NCBI GenBank assembly: GCA_964403935.1
Contig: CAYOIB010000109.1
Location: forward strand, 1-6,933
Length of the DNA stretch: 6,933 nt
From: SLLG01 sp964403935
GTDB taxonomy: Bacteria > Verrucomicrobiota > Verrucomicrobiia > Opitutales > Oceanipulchritudinaceae
Direction: 5' to 3'
In this document: piece by piece, positions 6,725 through 6,933 of the stretch
Layout: every line of letters begins with the position of its first letter
Numbering within the stretch: position 1 is the stretch's first letter
Position numbers and translations under genes: made by a program
The notes under the pieces: model-generated
The model's input: only the letters and a program-made list of their open reading frames with translations
The model's database searches: none
Told to the model about the DNA's origin: nothing

Positions 6725-6933
6725 TCAGTCTTCCAGCTTTTCAAGGACGCGCAGCTTGGCAGAACGCGACCGGGGGTTGGCTTGCACTTCGGCCTCTGAC
6801 GGCACGACCGGACGTCGGGTAAGGATCCGTCCCGATACCTTCCGGAGTTGTTGGGGCGTGGAGTCTCGGCTGTGCTCGGGAGCTCCCGCCATCCGGCGAA
6901 AGAACCGCTTCACAATCCGATCCTCCAGAGAAT
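6725..6933 (-). CDS. rsmH: 16S rRNA (cytosine(1402)-N4)-methyltransferase, C-terminal end (5' part beyond right edge)
   Basis: RsmH (formerly MraW) uses S-adenosylmethionine to methylate N4 of C1402 in the 16S rRNA decoding centre. Only the last 68 residues or so are visible. They carry the family's C-terminal signatures: SLEDRIVKRFFRR at the edge, then ILTRRPVVPSEAEVQANPRS and RSAKLRVLEK before the stop, matching the usual pattern of K..P...E...NPRSRSAKLRV.E. The methyltransferase core lies outside the window. The first complete codon is at 6931-6929. The gene ends one base before the ftsL-like ATG, in the standard dcw order. Confidence 0.95.
   Translation of the reverse strand, partial: SLEDRIVKRFFRRMAGAPEHSRDSTPQQLRKVSGRILTRRPVVPSEAEVQANPRSRSAKLRVLEKLED

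Noticed and set aside
6061..6822. Plus-strand 253-codon open frame across ftsI, the ftsL-like gene and rsmH
   Set aside because: It runs antisense through three genes with good family or positional support, and its product is unrecognisable and Arg/Pro-rich.
1..6933. CRISPR arrays, tRNA or rRNA genes, insertion sequences, attachment sites
   Set aside because: No regularly spaced repeats, no transposase frames, no terminal inverted repeats and no recognisable structural RNA were seen; the window is almost wholly filled by dcw genes.

Overview
The window is a stretch of a dcw (division and cell wall) cluster. Every supported gene lies on the minus strand, so transcription runs from the right edge to the left. 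In transcription order they are: the 3' end of rsmH (16S rRNA methyltransferase), an ftsL-like division gene, ftsI (class B penicillin-binding protein), murE, murF, mraY, and the 5' end of a gene for a secreted or lipoprotein-like protein that leaves the window on the left. Long plus-strand open frames occur, but they are antisense shadows of these genes.

The organism is a Gram-negative-type bacterium of moderately high GC. The MurE carries the DNPR motif of meso-diaminopimelate-adding enzymes. The gene order rsmH-ftsL-ftsI-murE-murF-mraY is widespread, so by itself it does not fix the phylum. After mraY comes a short signal-anchor protein with a Pro/Thr/Ser-rich linker, where murD or ftsW is the usual neighbour. 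From memory this resembles Verrucomicrobiota (Opitutia-like) dcw clusters; that placement is inference and is not proven here.

Layout: 6725-6933 rsmH tail; 6307-6723 ftsL-like; 4547-6307 ftsI; 4428-4546 a 119-nt gap, possibly an N-terminal extension of murE; 2943-4427 murE; 1520-2941 murF; 426-1526 mraY; 236-425 a 190-nt spacer; 1-235 the secreted-protein start. Most junctions are overlapping or nearly so: rsmH/ftsL are separated by 1 nt, ftsL/ftsI share a TGATG, murE/murF are 1 nt apart, and murF/mraY overlap by 7 nt. This indicates one polycistronic, translationally coupled unit. No promoter or convincing intrinsic terminator was found.

The products act in sequence. MurE adds the third stem-peptide residue to UDP-MurNAc-dipeptide and MurF adds D-Ala-D-Ala. 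MraY moves the product onto undecaprenyl phosphate at the membrane. FtsI cross-links septal peptidoglycan within the divisome, to which the FtsL-like protein belongs. I do not see an undescribed system. The points worth a second look are the non-canonical motif residues in MurE, the MurF P-loop, the uncertain murE start, and the spacer plus secreted-protein gene after mraY.
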